Shown here piece after piece: positions 7,801 to 17,171 of a stretch of 22,280 nt of DNA (the first letter of the stretch is position 1; each line of letters opens with the position of its first letter). The stretch is from HGM04593 sp045634365 (GTDB lineage Bacteria > Bacteroidota > Bacteroidia > Bacteroidales > Bacteroidaceae): assembly GCA_045634365.1 (NCBI GenBank), contig JAZRAC010000046.1, forward strand, positions 1 through 22,280, given 5' to 3'. The notes under the pieces were generated by a model, which was given only the letters and a program-made list of their open reading frames with translations, had not been told where the DNA came from and searched no databases. Made by a program: the position numbers and the translations under genes.

Positions 7801-10800
7801 CACTCATCACAAAGAACTTGTGAGCTGTGCCACCGCTGGGTGTATTTGTGCTGTGGTTTTGCGTATCGGTAACCATAAAGCGAACGTAGCGATAAGCCTC
7901 GCTCATTTCAATAAGCTCCGATTCGTATGAAACAGGAGCTGTGCCTGTGGGAAGTTCGGAGAGGGTTGCCAGAGTCACCCACTCTGCACCGGCTTCGATA
8001 GAATTACCGGCCTCCACTGTCATATTTGTGGGAGCGTTATTGCTATTGGCCTGACGACCTTTGTAGTTGAACTTAAAGGCTGTAACAACCGAGGCATCGC
8101 CCAAATCTACGCGGATATAGTGGTCGAGGTCGTCATCCTGTGCATTATTTCCGTATGTTGTGTGCAAGTGAGTGGAAGTGTTGCCATCCAACAGCGCGCT
8201 AACACCCACATTATCACCATCGCCGTTTGTATCAGTACCATCGGCATTGCAGTAGAGCATTCCTTCGGTCAATGTTACTTCAACCTCTGTTACTGTCGCA
8301 ACCTCTTCAATGAGAGTTTCTGTTGCTGTAACAAGGTCGGTGAGGCCTGTGCGGTCACCGGCTGCAACATCGGCTTCAACAATAGTGTTGACAGCAGTGT
8401 AGTAGCTGTTCAACTTATCCTTAACCTCGGTGAGGCGGTCACTTGTGAGATAGTGCTCGGCAGCATACTGTGCCGACTGCAATGCTATGCACAATGCATC
8501 GAATTCAAGCCCTGTGGCAGTTGTGTAATACTCTTTAAGTGCGCGAGTGTGCCCGATAAGCGCATAGAGGTTAAAGTCGGACATATTGAAATATCCGGTA
8601 CTCTCCTGTGTAGCTACCTCGAAACGTATGTAACGGTAAGGTGCACCAAGTTCCAAGGTCTCGGCCATCGACCACTGCTGACACTGCTCAGTTGCAAGAC
8701 CTTCACTGATGATAGTAATCTCGGTATAATCTGTTTTATTGTTACTACCAAGAATTTTTATGGCAGTAGGTCGTTGATTGCTATGAGTACTATTGCGCGT
8801 GGTGTAATCGAACAAAAGTTTGTCGATTGTTATTCCTTCACCGAGGTCAACCTCGATGTAGTGTGTATATGCTGCCACTATACTACCCCACGATGTTCCG
8901 AGGAAAGTTTCTGTGTTGGCAGTACCATCGGCATTCTTATCTATAAGGCCGGCTACACCTTGGCTGTCACCTGCGGGTGAGTTACACCAAATGTAGAAGT
9001 TGCCATCGGAAGTTGTCGATTGCAAGGGCACTGCAACATTCTTGGGCGCACTCTCTACGGCAATGGTACCCAAGAGGGTGTTCACATTGTCAATAAGTGT
9101 GGTGAGCTCTTCGCGTGCGGTAACATCGGCAGCAACAATGGGGTTAACAGTTGTGTAACTATTGTTCAATGCTTCTTTCACTTCGGCGTACTGTTCCTGG
9201 GTGAGATAGTAACGGCCGTTGGCAGCCACAGCGGCATTGTAGGCATCCTGCAATTCGTCTATTGCAATGCCGGCAGCTGCGTAATAGTCGCTGTTATTCT
9301 CTGTTTTTCCGTTAATTGTAGAAAGCAATGCTGCTGCATTATTGATAAGTGTTTCAAGCTCGCTCTTGTCAAAGGTTGAACCCTCGCAGTTAATGTTCGC
9401 TTCTTCAATTGCGAGCAACTCGGTATATTTTTCATCGACAGCAGTTTTGGCATTATTTACTTCGAGCTGTGTGGCGCCTGTATAGTCAAATACAGCCTGC
9501 GCTTCATCAATAACCGTCTTTATCGCTGTCAACTGTTCGGGTGTCAGAGCCGAGGGTGTGTAGTCACTTGCTATGTTGCCTTCACCGTCGGCCATCTTGC
9601 TATACAATGCGTTTATCGCTGCAAGCGAAGTTTCAAGTTCACTCTTGTTTACCTGGTTCATTGCAGCTTCGAGTGTAGCCTTGGCCGCTGTTAGTTTTGC
9701 TATCTGTGCTTCTATTTGTGCAAGTGTAGCATAAGAGCCCTCAGCTGCCATAGTGTGTGAGTCACCGCTTGTGTGATAGGTAGAGAGCCACAAATCCTCG
9801 CTCACAAGACCTTCGTAAGCAGGCTCAATTGTGATAACATCCTCAACGGTACTGAAACCAAACTCTGACATTACAAAGAATGTTGCACCGCCACCCTCGA
9901 CACCGGTAACCTTGAAACGGACATACTTATAGGCCTCGGCCATTGAGATTACAGACGATTCAAAAGACGCCGCAACTCCACCGGATATGTTTTGCTCGGG
10001 GTTGGGAAGCCCGTTGGCTGCTGCAGTAAGAGTTGTAATAGTGGTATATGTTCCATCGGCCTCGTTACAACCCTCAATGAGTATTGTTGTGGGGCAGTTG
10101 TTACCATTGTCGCGAGTAGTATAGTTAAACTTAAAGCTCTTGGCTGTTGAGTTCTCTCCCAAATAGACACGCAGATAGTGAGGAGCAGCAATAGAGCCAC
10201 TATAATCTGTGTGCAAGAAGGTTGTTACAGAGCCATCGGTAAGTTTTTCAACATAAGCAGCACTGTAATCGTTATTATTTTGAGCTGTGTAGGGAGCGTT
10301 GCAATAGAGATTATCGGTTGTGAGTGTCAATGGTGTAACCTTTGAACGTTCCACGCTACCCAGAGCTTCAACAATAAGGTCTGTCTCATCGGCAAGTGCT
10401 TCAAGTTCATTTTTCTTGTCCTGAATAACAGCATCGTATGCAGCCTTCAAGGCATCGTACGCTGTTTGCAATGTAGAGGTTGCCGAGGTTATCTGCTCAT
10501 CGGTAACGTTTGCGTAATTCATCCAAGACTTTGCGGCATTAACAGCATTGTAGGCTGCAAGAATTTTTGCCGCATCTATGCTCGAATAGTCGGTACGCGG
10601 TGTTGCAACAGCTGTTGCAGCCGAAATATCAAACTCGGCCATATGCCAGTAGTTGTGCTGCACATCACCGGTCTTGCGGTTCTTGTTTGTAGTGGGAACC
10701 ATAAAGCGCAGATACTGATATGCAATACCGGCATCGATAGCCGCTGAATTATATGAGCTCTGTGTGCTGCTTGCAGGCAAGCCCGACGAGATTGTGGCAA

Positions 10801-13800
10801 GCAATATATACTCGCTCTCGTCACCGGTTTTGTTCTCGGTGTTAGAGCCATAAACCTTTATAACCTGCGGAAAGTCGTTGTCCACTCCGGCACGTGTGGT
10901 ATATGAGAAGTTGAATGCTGTGAGCTTGCCGCTACCCATATTCACTTCGATGTAGTGGTCAAGGTTATCGTCTGATATTGCGTTATTGGCCCATTGGGTG
11001 TGGAAGTAGTTATCGGTTCTGCCATCGACGAGGTTGGCAATAGGACCTTCATTATTACCACCGGTATTGGTAGCATTGGTGCGCACATAGTAGTCGCCTG
11101 CATCATTTGTTGTTTGCAATGCAACGGGTGTGTTATCAATGGTGTAGTTTATCTCACTCACCAAATCCACAAGTGCATCGGTCTTTGCAACAAGAGCCTG
11201 CAACGCATCGGTCTTCGGTGCATTGCTACTGTTATCGGTTGTGGCAATGAGATACCATTTCGAAGCGTTAACACCGGCTTCCCATCCCACGACTTTGCCA
11301 TACGAGTCATCGTGGAGGGTTGTATACTCTGCGGCAGGCGACAAAGAGATTGTCCAAGCACCCACGGGGCTATCCTGCAACAACGAGAATATAGCTCCAT
11401 CGCTTTCGGTTGATGAAGAGCCCACTTTGGCACTCTTCGCCGGAGCAGTGAGATAGTAACCCGCTTTGTTATACAATTTATAAATGCCTTCATCACCTGT
11501 GGCTACAAACTGCCACTGCGAGGTATTAGCAGTTTCGTCTATTCCTGTGCCAACAGCTGCGCCGTTACTCAAATGCATTGTATTGCCGTAAGCGTAGCTT
11601 TTTATAATGTATGTGAGAGAGGGGTCGAAGGGCACGTATGAGAGGTTCGGTGAATTCACGAATTCCTCTTTTGCTGTATAGAGCATTTCGTATGCTGCAC
11701 CATAGCCACTGTTGCCCTCATACACTGTTTTTACACTTTCGAGCACTGCAAGCAACTCTGCGGCCGATGCCTTTGTGTAGAAGCCTGCGTGTTTGTAGCT
11801 GCCATCGTCAATGGACATCGCCTCTATTTTGGCGATGAGCGCTCCAAGCATCTCTCGCTGAATAGCCGAGAGGTCAACTTCGGCCTCCGTTGTATTATTC
11901 TTGCTATCCACCGCTACAATTGTAGCTTTGCCTGTTGCAAGCAGATAAGCTGCCTCGTCGCTAATCTCGAATGAAGATTTGTTGCTGAACGACACAAGCT
12001 CGCCATCTTCGTTAAATATAAGGAAACCCACGCCACCTTCGCCACCACTCATTGTAATGGTACCGTCGGCCGACACGACAGCGTCATAGGCATCGGTAAT
12101 TGAAGTATTACCCTCGATAAAGTCGGTTACCGAGCCATACTCGGCCGATGCGCTGCCGTCCCACAAAGCACGCTTGCTTGTTCCATCGTGCTTAACGGTG
12201 GTGTCGCTTGTTCCGTCGTTAATGAGCAGAATAGCATAGTTCTTGGGATAGTTATTTGCTTCAACCGCAGTGATAGCTGTTTCTATCTGCTCCTCGGTTA
12301 CATTATATGTAGCGTTGGAGTAGTCGCCCACAAGGCGGTCGGTCATAAGTTCAAAGAAGCCGTGAGCACGGAAGAACTCGGTGAGGTCTTCGCCGGCAGC
12401 GGTACAAGCGTGCTGGTAGAAACGGAGCAACGATGTTTCACCGCTTATCTGCCCACCGTTTTCAAGAGGTGTCTGGCGGCAAAGCTCGAACAAACGGGGC
12501 CAGAATTGTGTATTGTTACCGGCCAAGTGATAGTAGAGCCACAAGCGGTAATAGAGGTGGGTGATAGCCCAGATGTTATTGGTGTAAAGGTCGTTTCCAT
12601 CGGTATTGTAGGCATCGAGCACGTGTTCAAGGTTACCCTCGCTGCCATTGTAGCGCGAAGTTCCCATACCCATATACCAAACAGCTACGTTAGAGTGGAA
12701 GTTGTTGGTAACCTCGGTCTGTCCGTTAAGGTTGAAGATACTCTGGTGCTGGTGGCCAATTTCGTGGGCGGGTCCCCAGGTGGGGCCTGCCTCCACTGCA
12801 ATCTTGCCGATGATACTACCCATTGTATTATAGTGGTAGTTACATACTCGCCATCCACCGCTCATATAACCACTGCCGGCACCCACTGCCGCACCGTGGT
12901 GGTTGTAATAGTCGCTATAATCGAGTTCTTGGCAGAATTCTTTATAGGTTTTTGTCTCACCTGCTATTGTGGCACTGCCGTAGTTGTAAATTTCGGCAGC
13001 TTCACCCGTGCTTGTCCAGCGAGGATAGAGCTTGTTCATCCAATCAATATTCGATGTGCTCAAAAGGCCCAACGATGCGTGCTCGCTGTACATAATGCGG
13101 TCCCACGCTTCGAGCATAATGTTTATTTCACCGGTAGTGGTCGACAGTTGCATTCCCGGATAATAGGTGTCGCTAAAATCGCCAAAATCGTTGCCGCTGC
13201 CGGCGTAACAGTTGGGAGTTTCGGGAACAGTTATATTTTCGAGGTGATAGGCAAGAGCTTTTTCAATGCCACCATCGGCATTCGCCACGCCAAAGTAGTT
13301 ATTTGTGCTGTTCCAAGTACCGAAGGGGAAGAGCAATGTCTGGCGATGGCCGAGCAGCACAAAGTCGGTGGAAAGGGCTGCGCGAGCCTTGTAATAATCC
13401 CAATCAACATCGTTGTCAACATCGCCCCAAAGGTTATCCTCGGTACCTTTTGCACGATAGTCGCCCATTGCATTGAAGAAGCCGTTTATGTAACCGCCCT
13501 CAATGTGAATTTTCAAAGGCTCAAATTCTGATAGTTTATGGGGGAATTTCTCCTCTATTGTTGTGCCGTCACCATTGTATGTGTGAACAACATAGTTAAT
13601 CCACATATGGCAACCGTCGGTAAAATAGGGAACGGCGTTCAACCCCTCGTGCAATTGAGTGTAGGCTGCATTGTTATAGTAGGCCGGTGCTCCGTTGCCA
13701 TTTTGGTGCGCGAGCCACAATTCGGCACCTTCTTCTATGGTACCCTCTACCATAATATATATTGCCTGATTGGCATTGGCATAAATACCTGTGGGGTTGT

Positions 13801-15178
13801 CCACGTTACAGTGAGCGTTTATGCGCAGATAGCTTGTAATTTCACCCTCAACGCTATATGGTTCATACATCTGCACACGGAATTTTTTGGCATAATCACT
13901 ATCCCATGTGGTTGAAACGTCCCACTGGCCGTGGCTCTCGTCGTTGCCGTTGGGGCGGTCGGCTAGTGCCACTGTCTCTTCCTGCCAGTCGCCGCCGCGC
14001 ACCTTCTTCACCATATTCTTCAATGTGCGAGGAAGTGCCGAATAGTTTTCATCGGCCTCCAATTGTTCATCGCTCATATTGGCGGTTGTATATGCGCTGT
14101 TAAGAGTGGTACAAGCTACGTCGGTGAAGATTGCAGCCAATTTTTCTTCATAGGTGGCAACAGTTTCGGCGGAAGGGATAAGTTCATTTATCGCCGCCCA
14201 CACCTCTTGGAGCTGCTCTTCGGTATACTCCACAGTGGTTATGGTCCATCGTGTATTGTTGTTGCAGCTACCCCAGCCCACAATATTATTGCCGGCGTCT
14301 CTGTGCATACTGCCACCGCCACCGGTGGAACCCTTGCTGTGAGAGGTACTGTAAAGGGTGTAACCTTCGAAAGTGGTGGTGGTGGCATCGCTAGTCACAC
14401 TTTCAGGATAGACAAGATTAAATTTGTTGGCAGCGTCGCTGTAATCGTCGGAAAGGCTCCAACCGGCACTCTGCCCGTTACCTTTAAGATATTTTCCGTT
14501 GGAAAGGTTGCGGAAGGTGTAATAATCGCCCACCTTTTCGCAATACCACTGCTGCGCAGTTTGCGCGCTGTTGCTTGTTACTGCCGCAACATCGGTGAGT
14601 GCCGATGCTCCCAATGCAACATCGGTATTTCCAATATTTTGGAAGTGATACACCGAGCCGCTGGTGAGCGGGGAGTTTTTCAAAGTGATTGAGAGATTCT
14701 TAACAAAAACAGGTTTATTACTTCCGCTCAACTTAAAGCTTGCCGTTGATGCATTGACATCCTCCACTGTAAGAGTCTGATAGTCGTTTGTCGATGTAAC
14801 AGCCTCGCCACCGGTTGGAGTAACCGTAATGTGCTGGTCATTTTCTCCCGACTTAAATTGGAAGCTATAAGATTGAATCTGATAGCCGACAACCGACAAT
14901 GTGTAAGTAGAATAATCGGCACCTACCCACATAGAGAAGTAATCACCCGTAGTTGGAACCATGTTATTTTTGGATGTGCCATCCTTTGCAGCAGTGATAG
15001 TAACCGGATAATAGGTGGTACTTGATTGCCACATGTAGGCATAACCGGAGGTAACGGTACTACCATTGGAGTTTAAGAAACTACCCTGCGACGGATTTAT
15101 CGTGAAGGTAGTTTCACTTTGCGCCATTGCCACTGTCGCAAGGAGCAAAGAAATTAAAAACGAAGTAAATCTTTTCAT
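4865..15178 (-). CDS. Giant secreted M60-family zinc metalloprotease with five F5/8C-like domains
   Basis: This 3437-residue protein has a signal peptide (MKRFTSFLISLLLATVAMA, cleavage after A19). An M60-type N-terminal segment lies near 450-560 (NPTGIYANANQAIYIMVEG). The catalytic M60 domain, about 590-980, has H805-E-I-G-H809, E806 as catalytic acid and E822 as probable third ligand. M60 (enhancin-like) peptidases cut mucins and other glycoproteins outside the cell. Five discoidin/CBM32-like domains lie near 1350-1520, 1610-1780, 2045-2205, 2295-2470 and 2550-2725, separated by helical linkers of FIVAR type. Trefoil-like segments occur near 170-310, 1190-1330 and 2810-2960. The end carries VFDLQGRKL...GIYIVNGKKV, resembling Bacteroidales C-terminal sorting tails, so surface exposure is likely. 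The family is usually roughly 800-1500 residues, so this one is unusually long. The frame is open throughout. Confidence 0.88.
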   Translation of the reverse strand: MKRFTSFLISLLLATVAMAQSETTFTINPSQGSFLNSNGSTVTSGYAYMWQSSTTYYPVTITAAKDGTSKNNMVPTTGDYFSMWVGADYSTYTLSVVGYQIQSYSFQFKSGENDQHITVTPTGGEAVTSTNDYQTLTVEDVNASTASFKLSGSNKPVFVKNLSITLKNSPLTSGSVYHFQNIGNTDVALGASALTDVAAVTSNSAQTAQQWYCEKVGDYYTFRNLSNGKYLKGNGQSAGWSLSDDYSDAANKFNLVYPESVTSDATTTTFEGYTLYSTSHSKGSTGGGGSMHRDAGNNIVGWGSCNNNTRWTITTVEYTEEQLQEVWAAINELIPSAETVATYEEKLAAIFTDVACTTLNSAYTTANMSDEQLEADENYSALPRTLKNMVKKVRGGDWQEETVALADRPNGNDESHGQWDVSTTWDSDYAKKFRVQMYEPYSVEGEITSYLRINAHCNVDNPTGIYANANQAIYIMVEGTIEEGAELWLAHQNGNGAPAYYNNAAYTQLHEGLNAVPYFTDGCHMWINYVVHTYNGDGTTIEEKFPHKLSEFEPLKIHIEGGYINGFFNAMGDYRAKGTEDNLWGDVDNDVDWDYYKARAALSTDFVLLGHRQTLLFPFGTWNSTNNYFGVANADGGIEKALAYHLENITVPETPNCYAGSGNDFGDFSDTYYPGMQLSTTTGEINIMLEAWDRIMYSEHASLGLLSTSNIDWMNKLYPRWTSTGEAAEIYNYGSATIAGETKTYKEFCQELDYSDYYNHHGAAVGAGSGYMSGGWRVCNYHYNTMGSIIGKIAVEAGPTWGPAHEIGHQHQSIFNLNGQTEVTNNFHSNVAVWYMGMGTSRYNGSEGNLEHVLDAYNTDGNDLYTNNIWAITHLYYRLWLYYHLAGNNTQFWPRLFELCRQTPLENGGQISGETSLLRFYQHACTAAGEDLTEFFRAHGFFELMTDRLVGDYSNATYNVTEEQIETAITAVEANNYPKNYAILLINDGTSDTTVKHDGTSKRALWDGSASAEYGSVTDFIEGNTSITDAYDAVVSADGTITMSGGEGGVGFLIFNEDGELVSFSNKSSFEISDEAAYLLATGKATIVAVDSKNNTTEAEVDLSAIQREMLGALIAKIEAMSIDDGSYKHAGFYTKASAAELLAVLESVKTVYEGNSGYGAAYEMLYTAKEEFVNSPNLSYVPFDPSLTYIIKSYAYGNTMHLSNGAAVGTGIDETANTSQWQFVATGDEGIYKLYNKAGYYLTAPAKSAKVGSSSTESDGAIFSLLQDSPVGAWTISLSPAAEYTTLHDDSYGKVVGWEAGVNASKWYLIATTDNSSNAPKTDALQALVAKTDALVDLVSEINYTIDNTPVALQTTNDAGDYYVRTNATNTGGNNEGPIANLVDGRTDNYFHTQWANNAISDDNLDHYIEVNMGSGKLTAFNFSYTTRAGVDNDFPQVIKVYGSNTENKTGDESEYILLATISSGLPASSTQSSYNSAAIDAGIAYQYLRFMVPTTNKNRKTGDVQHNYWHMAEFDISAATAVATPRTDYSSIDAAKILAAYNAVNAAKSWMNYANVTDEQITSATSTLQTAYDALKAAYDAVIQDKKNELEALADETDLIVEALGSVERSKVTPLTLTTDNLYCNAPYTAQNNNDYSAAYVEKLTDGSVTTFLHTDYSGSIAAPHYLRVYLGENSTAKSFKFNYTTRDNGNNCPTTILIEGCNEADGTYTTITTLTAAANGLPNPEQNISGGVAASFESSVISMAEAYKYVRFKVTGVEGGGATFFVMSEFGFSTVEDVITIEPAYEGLVSEDLWLSTYHTSGDSHTMAAEGSYATLAQIEAQIAKLTAAKATLEAAMNQVNKSELETSLAAINALYSKMADGEGNIASDYTPSALTPEQLTAIKTVIDEAQAVFDYTGATQLEVNNAKTAVDEKYTELLAIEEANINCEGSTFDKSELETLINNAAALLSTINGKTENNSDYYAAAGIAIDELQDAYNAAVAANGRYYLTQEQYAEVKEALNNSYTTVNPIVAADVTAREELTTLIDNVNTLLGTIAVESAPKNVAVPLQSTTSDGNFYIWCNSPAGDSQGVAGLIDKNADGTANTETFLGTSWGSIVAAYTHYIEVDLGEGITIDKLLFDYTTRNSTHSNQRPTAIKILGSNNKTDYTEITIISEGLATEQCQQWSMAETLELGAPYRYIRFEVATQESTGYFNMSDFNLYALIGHTRALKEYYTTATGLEFDALCIALQSAQYAAEHYLTSDRLTEVKDKLNSYYTAVNTIVEADVAAGDRTGLTDLVTATETLIEEVATVTEVEVTLTEGMLYCNADGTDTNGDGDNVGVSALLDGNTSTHLHTTYGNNAQDDDLDHYIRVDLGDASVVTAFKFNYKGRQANSNNAPTNMTVEAGNSIEAGAEWVTLATLSELPTGTAPVSYESELIEMSEAYRYVRFMVTDTQNHSTNTPSGGTAHKFFVMSEFGFESYPTVVVDNENYPNVTTELVRIAYNEKNSANDVATNYYMTESDYTAALDELQAAKDALEAATAVDKSELNSLIEATTLLKEQMYEIASYTANEVTLSITEGDAGYIYCNAPEKNSAWATDNAGVAALIDLTDGGDPNLDTFLHTEYGNDQSADGLDHYLRVDLGADGATEYIEFGYYGRSGDTAKSPKKVIVAATNDLTDGGVWTTIATLNPAQASASVETKTGCLGNGVAYRYWRFLVKETYHTGKDGNNHPYFCMSQFNVYKYTDVVRSEQLKYTPNIYIYATDDLVTEVTDAIGAATIVQNNTEATQPAVNAAVEALQPIHDKLEEALKYAGVPVEITTDEENPILYNIIIKRADDGSKVLQYCEFDAENPNTVSVSAKATNSSYQAWYFMESTFGVTIKPFNGEGKVLGADNTSSGHTKVWAVTEGAKSYYEWKFIARTDGYYNIQAYDGSNYFSNNNGEASKMGFWSGSPESDGGSLFKFVGAEFENDNARYYQLSDFENTLEYQTAVTPEGTTVGAFTNGDAYSTAYTTASTLIEDGNTSAATACKDAYTALRTASVSLEKIVPEDDKIYRIYITPGLTDSRAGASMRIGDNGKLACGEYSAANTEYYFAFEYDADGNLYMKSLHSGTYLDEAYDHNVKTAVGADAESITDENSNVIAKSIAINTLGKSGDAVVVGIVPNGGAMLNCAEKAGKVISFNNTAVDNASAWVIEEVTEETITENIKQEVTLAESNDGNKYSTLYLGYNATIPEGVTASIVTGVSDGQLVLEDVTEAITEGEKILPAKTAVVLSGEVDGAVFKYAENEDEFDTSVNKLKGTAYTKYVACGEDCADSKIYMLAKKSGRVAFYWAYANRDANGAYVYVNANNEICESTDEGAHKNHNKGGYVKCNANKSYLQLDNGDDEANQAAVAMFGFFFGGSTTDIDTINAVARVYEGSVFDLQGRKLDKVTEPGIYIVNGKKVFVQEVE

Positions 15179-15338
15179 TTGTAATTATTTTTAGTTTTTT
15201 ATCATTCACAGGAAGAATGCATTGTATCAGTTTGCATAAACACACGAAACGTGCAAAGCCACAAAACCACACTATGCATAAATCGTTGTAAAATTAGTTA
15301 AAAACCACGAATTTTACAAAAAATAAAGGGTGGCAATT

Positions 15339-15346
15339 CAAATATA
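15339..15346 (-). promoter_or_regulatory. Candidate -7 element of the M60 protease promoter
   Basis: The minus strand reads TATATTTG, an exact TAnnTTTG match, about 160 bp before the ATG. The -33 region is weak: TTAGC at about 21 bp instead of TTTGC. This would leave a 5' untranslated leader of about 150 bases with no repeat in it. Confidence 0.4.
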
Positions 15347-15523
15347 CAGAATTAAATAATAGCTAACGGGCATTTTTTTACCACGAAATTGGATTTATGC
15401 ATTTTGCCACGGCGTATCATTTTTGAAAAAACAGACGCAGAGGATGTGAGATTTTTAGGAACCGGAGAGAGCGTGTTACTCAAAAATTTGATATTGCTTT
15501 ATTATTTTTTCGATGTTTAGTAT

Positions 15524-15531
15524 TATATTCG
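15524..15531 (+). promoter_or_regulatory. Candidate -7 element of the metY promoter
   Basis: TATATTCG followed by CAC resembles the TAnnTTTG box with one change. No clear TTG lies 19 bp upstream. If used, transcription would start near 15538, and the REP pair at 15587-15658 would lie in the mRNA leader. Confidence 0.35.
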
Positions 15532-15586
15532 CACGTTAAAAGCGGAAATTGTTAAAGACAAAAGAACAAAAGACACAAAAATAGAA

Positions 15587-15658
15587 GGGCGCACACGCCG
15601 GTGCGCCCCTACGGGAAAAACACAATCGCAATGTAGGGGCAGACCGATGTGTCTGCCC
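15587..15658 (+). repeat. BIME-like REP pair upstream of metY
   Basis: A type 1 hairpin (15587-15612, ending CTAC) and a type 2 hairpin with GTAG foot (15633-15658, loop CGATGT) are separated by about 20 bp. This is the shortest spacer among the pairs. The pair ends 48 bp before the metY start codon. Confidence 0.8.
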
Positions 15659-15706
15659 AAAAGAGAAAATACATTTTTTGATTATAAACAATAAAAACAT
15701 AAACAG

Positions 15707-16990
15707 ATGGAAAAGAAATTGAACAAAGGAACAATATGCGTTCAGGGAGGATGGCAGCCAAAGAAAGGCGAGTCGCGCGTGCTGCCCATTTTCCAAAGTA
15801 CCACATTCAAATACGAGACAAGCGAGCAGATGGCACGCCTCTTCGACCTTGAAGATTCGGGCTACTTCTACTCCCGCTTGCAGAACCCCACCGTGGATGC
15901 AGTGGGCGCAAAGATTGCGGCACTCGAAGGAGGCATTGGCGCGGTGCTCACCTCGTCGGGACAGGCAGCCAATTTCTACGCCCTGCTCAACATTTGCCAA
16001 GCGGGCGACCACTTTGTGTCGGCCTCTACCATTTACGGCGGCACATACAACCTGTTTGCCGTAACAATGAAGAAGATGGGCATTGAGGTTACATTCGTCG
16101 ACGCCGATGCTCCCGCCGAGGAGATTGAAAAGGCGTTCCGCCCCAACACAAAAGCCCTCTTCGGCGAAACAATCTCGAACCCGGGTGCCAATGTGCTCGA
16201 CCTTGAAAAATTTGCCACAATAGCCCACAAGAACGGCGTTCCCTTCATTGTGGATAATACTTTTGCCACCCCCATAAACTGCCGCCCCATCGAGTGGGGA
16301 GCCGACATTGTAACCCACTCTACCACAAAGTATATGGACGGGCACGCGGTGGCTGTGGGCGGCGCGGTCATCGACAGCGGTAATTTCGATTGGGAGGCAC
16401 AGCACGACAAATTCAAATGCCTCACCGAGCCCGACGAGAGCTACCACGGCCTTGTCTACACAAAGGCATTCGGCAAAGCGGCGTTCATCACAAAAGTAGT
16501 GTCGCAGGTGATGCGCGACCTTGGTGCAATGATGGCTCCGCAAAATGCCTTCCTGCTTAATTTGGGATTGGAGACTCTGCACCTGCGTATGCCCCGCCAC
16601 TGCGAGAATGCGCAGAAGGTGGCAGAATTCCTTGCCGCTCATCCCAAAGTAAAATGGGTGAATTTCAGCGGATTGAAAGATAATAAATATTACGACCTTG
16701 CACAGAAATATCTGCCCGACGGCGGTTGCGGAGTGATGGCGTTTGCCGTGGAGGGCGACAAGGAGGATGCCATACGCTTTATGGACAGCTTGAAGTTTAT
16801 CGCCATCGTCACCCACGTTGCCGATGCTCGCTCTTGCGTGCTGCACCCCGCGAGCCACACTCACCGCCAGCTGAGCAACGAGCAGTTGTTGGAGGCAGGC
16901 ATCGATCCCGACCTCATCCGCCTCTCGGTGGGCATAGAGGATGCCGAGGATATTATTGCCGACCTTGAACAGGCGTTGAATAATTTTTAA
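15707..16990 (+). CDS. metY: O-acetylhomoserine sulfhydrylase / Cys-Met metabolism PLP enzyme
   Basis: The protein has 427 residues, the typical length of O-acetylhomoserine (thiol)-lyases, which make homocysteine from O-acetylhomoserine and sulfide in the cytoplasm. It is a fold-type I PLP enzyme. The PLP lysine is K208 in THSTTKYMDGH, the cofactor aspartate D183 is in IVDNTFATP, and the phosphate and substrate residues are in YFYSRLQNPT (53-62) and SSGQAA (83-88). The long form with the HASVLHPAS-like segment (SCVLHPASHTHRQL) favours MetY over cystathionine gamma-synthase. A methionine gamma-lyase or an activity on O-succinylhomoserine cannot be excluded from sequence alone. It is transcribed alone, between the divergent protease gene and an intrinsic terminator, with a REP pair upstream. 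Confidence 0.88.
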   Translation: MEKKLNKGTICVQGGWQPKKGESRVLPIFQSTTFKYETSEQMARLFDLEDSGYFYSRLQNPTVDAVGAKIAALEGGIGAVLTSSGQAANFYALLNICQAGDHFVSASTIYGGTYNLFAVTMKKMGIEVTFVDADAPAEEIEKAFRPNTKALFGETISNPGANVLDLEKFATIAHKNGVPFIVDNTFATPINCRPIEWGADIVTHSTTKYMDGHAVAVGGAVIDSGNFDWEAQHDKFKCLTEPDESYHGLVYTKAFGKAAFITKVVSQVMRDLGAMMAPQNAFLLNLGLETLHLRMPRHCENAQKVAEFLAAHPKVKWVNFSGLKDNKYYDLAQKYLPDGGCGVMAFAVEGDKEDAIRFMDSLKFIAIVTHVADARSCVLHPASHTHRQLSNEQLLEAGIDPDLIRLSVGIEDAEDIIADLEQALNNF

Positions 16991-17012
16991 AAAATCGAGC
17001 AGTTAATAATCG

Positions 17013-17056
17013 ACAGGGCCGCCCGCACAAAAAAGCGTGTGGCCCTGTTTGTTTTT
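17013..17056 (+). terminator. Intrinsic terminator of metY
   Basis: ACAGGGCC (17013-17020) pairs with GGCCCTGT (17041-17048), with a 20-base A-rich loop, and TTTGTTTTTA follows. It starts 22 bp after the metY stop. Its T-rich tail overlaps the -33 box of the next promoter. Confidence 0.75.
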
Positions 17057-17078
17057 ATGTTGCAAAAGAGTATTTTTG
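17048..17078 (+). promoter_or_regulatory. Consensus promoter for pgeF, abutting the metY terminator
   Basis: TTTG (17048-17051), exactly 19 bp, then TATTTTTG (17071-17078) is a full match to the Bacteroidota promoter consensus. The -7 box lies within an inverted repeat, TGCAAAA-N6-TTTTGCA (17061-17080), which could be an operator or chance. The predicted leader of about 160 bases contains a REP half and a Z module. Confidence 0.65.
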
Positions 17079-17101
17079 CAATATTGGTTGCAGGCGCAAA
17101 T

Positions 17102-17127
17102 GTAGTGGCAGACCAATGTGTCTGCCC
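17102..17127 (+). repeat. Solitary REP-like hairpin, type 2
   Basis: The GTAG foot is followed by TGGCAGAC, loop CAATGT and GTCTGCCC; one arm base has changed, giving a mismatch. No type 1 partner is recognisable upstream, although GCAGGCGCAAAT just before it might be a remnant. Confidence 0.7.
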
Positions 17128-17171
17128 AAAAGAAAGACAAGAGAACAAAAAGAGAAATAAAAAACATAAAA

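Noticed and set aside
12188..13531. A 447-codon plus-strand frame inside the protease gene, and other frames of 100-286 codons opposite it.
   Set aside because: They are antisense to continuous M60 and F5/8C coding sequence; their Cys/Val/Ile-rich composition mirrors the codon use of the real strand.
15536..16864. A 442-codon minus-strand frame over metY.
   Set aside because: It is the antisense shadow of metY and runs through the REP pair upstream; no domain is recognisable.
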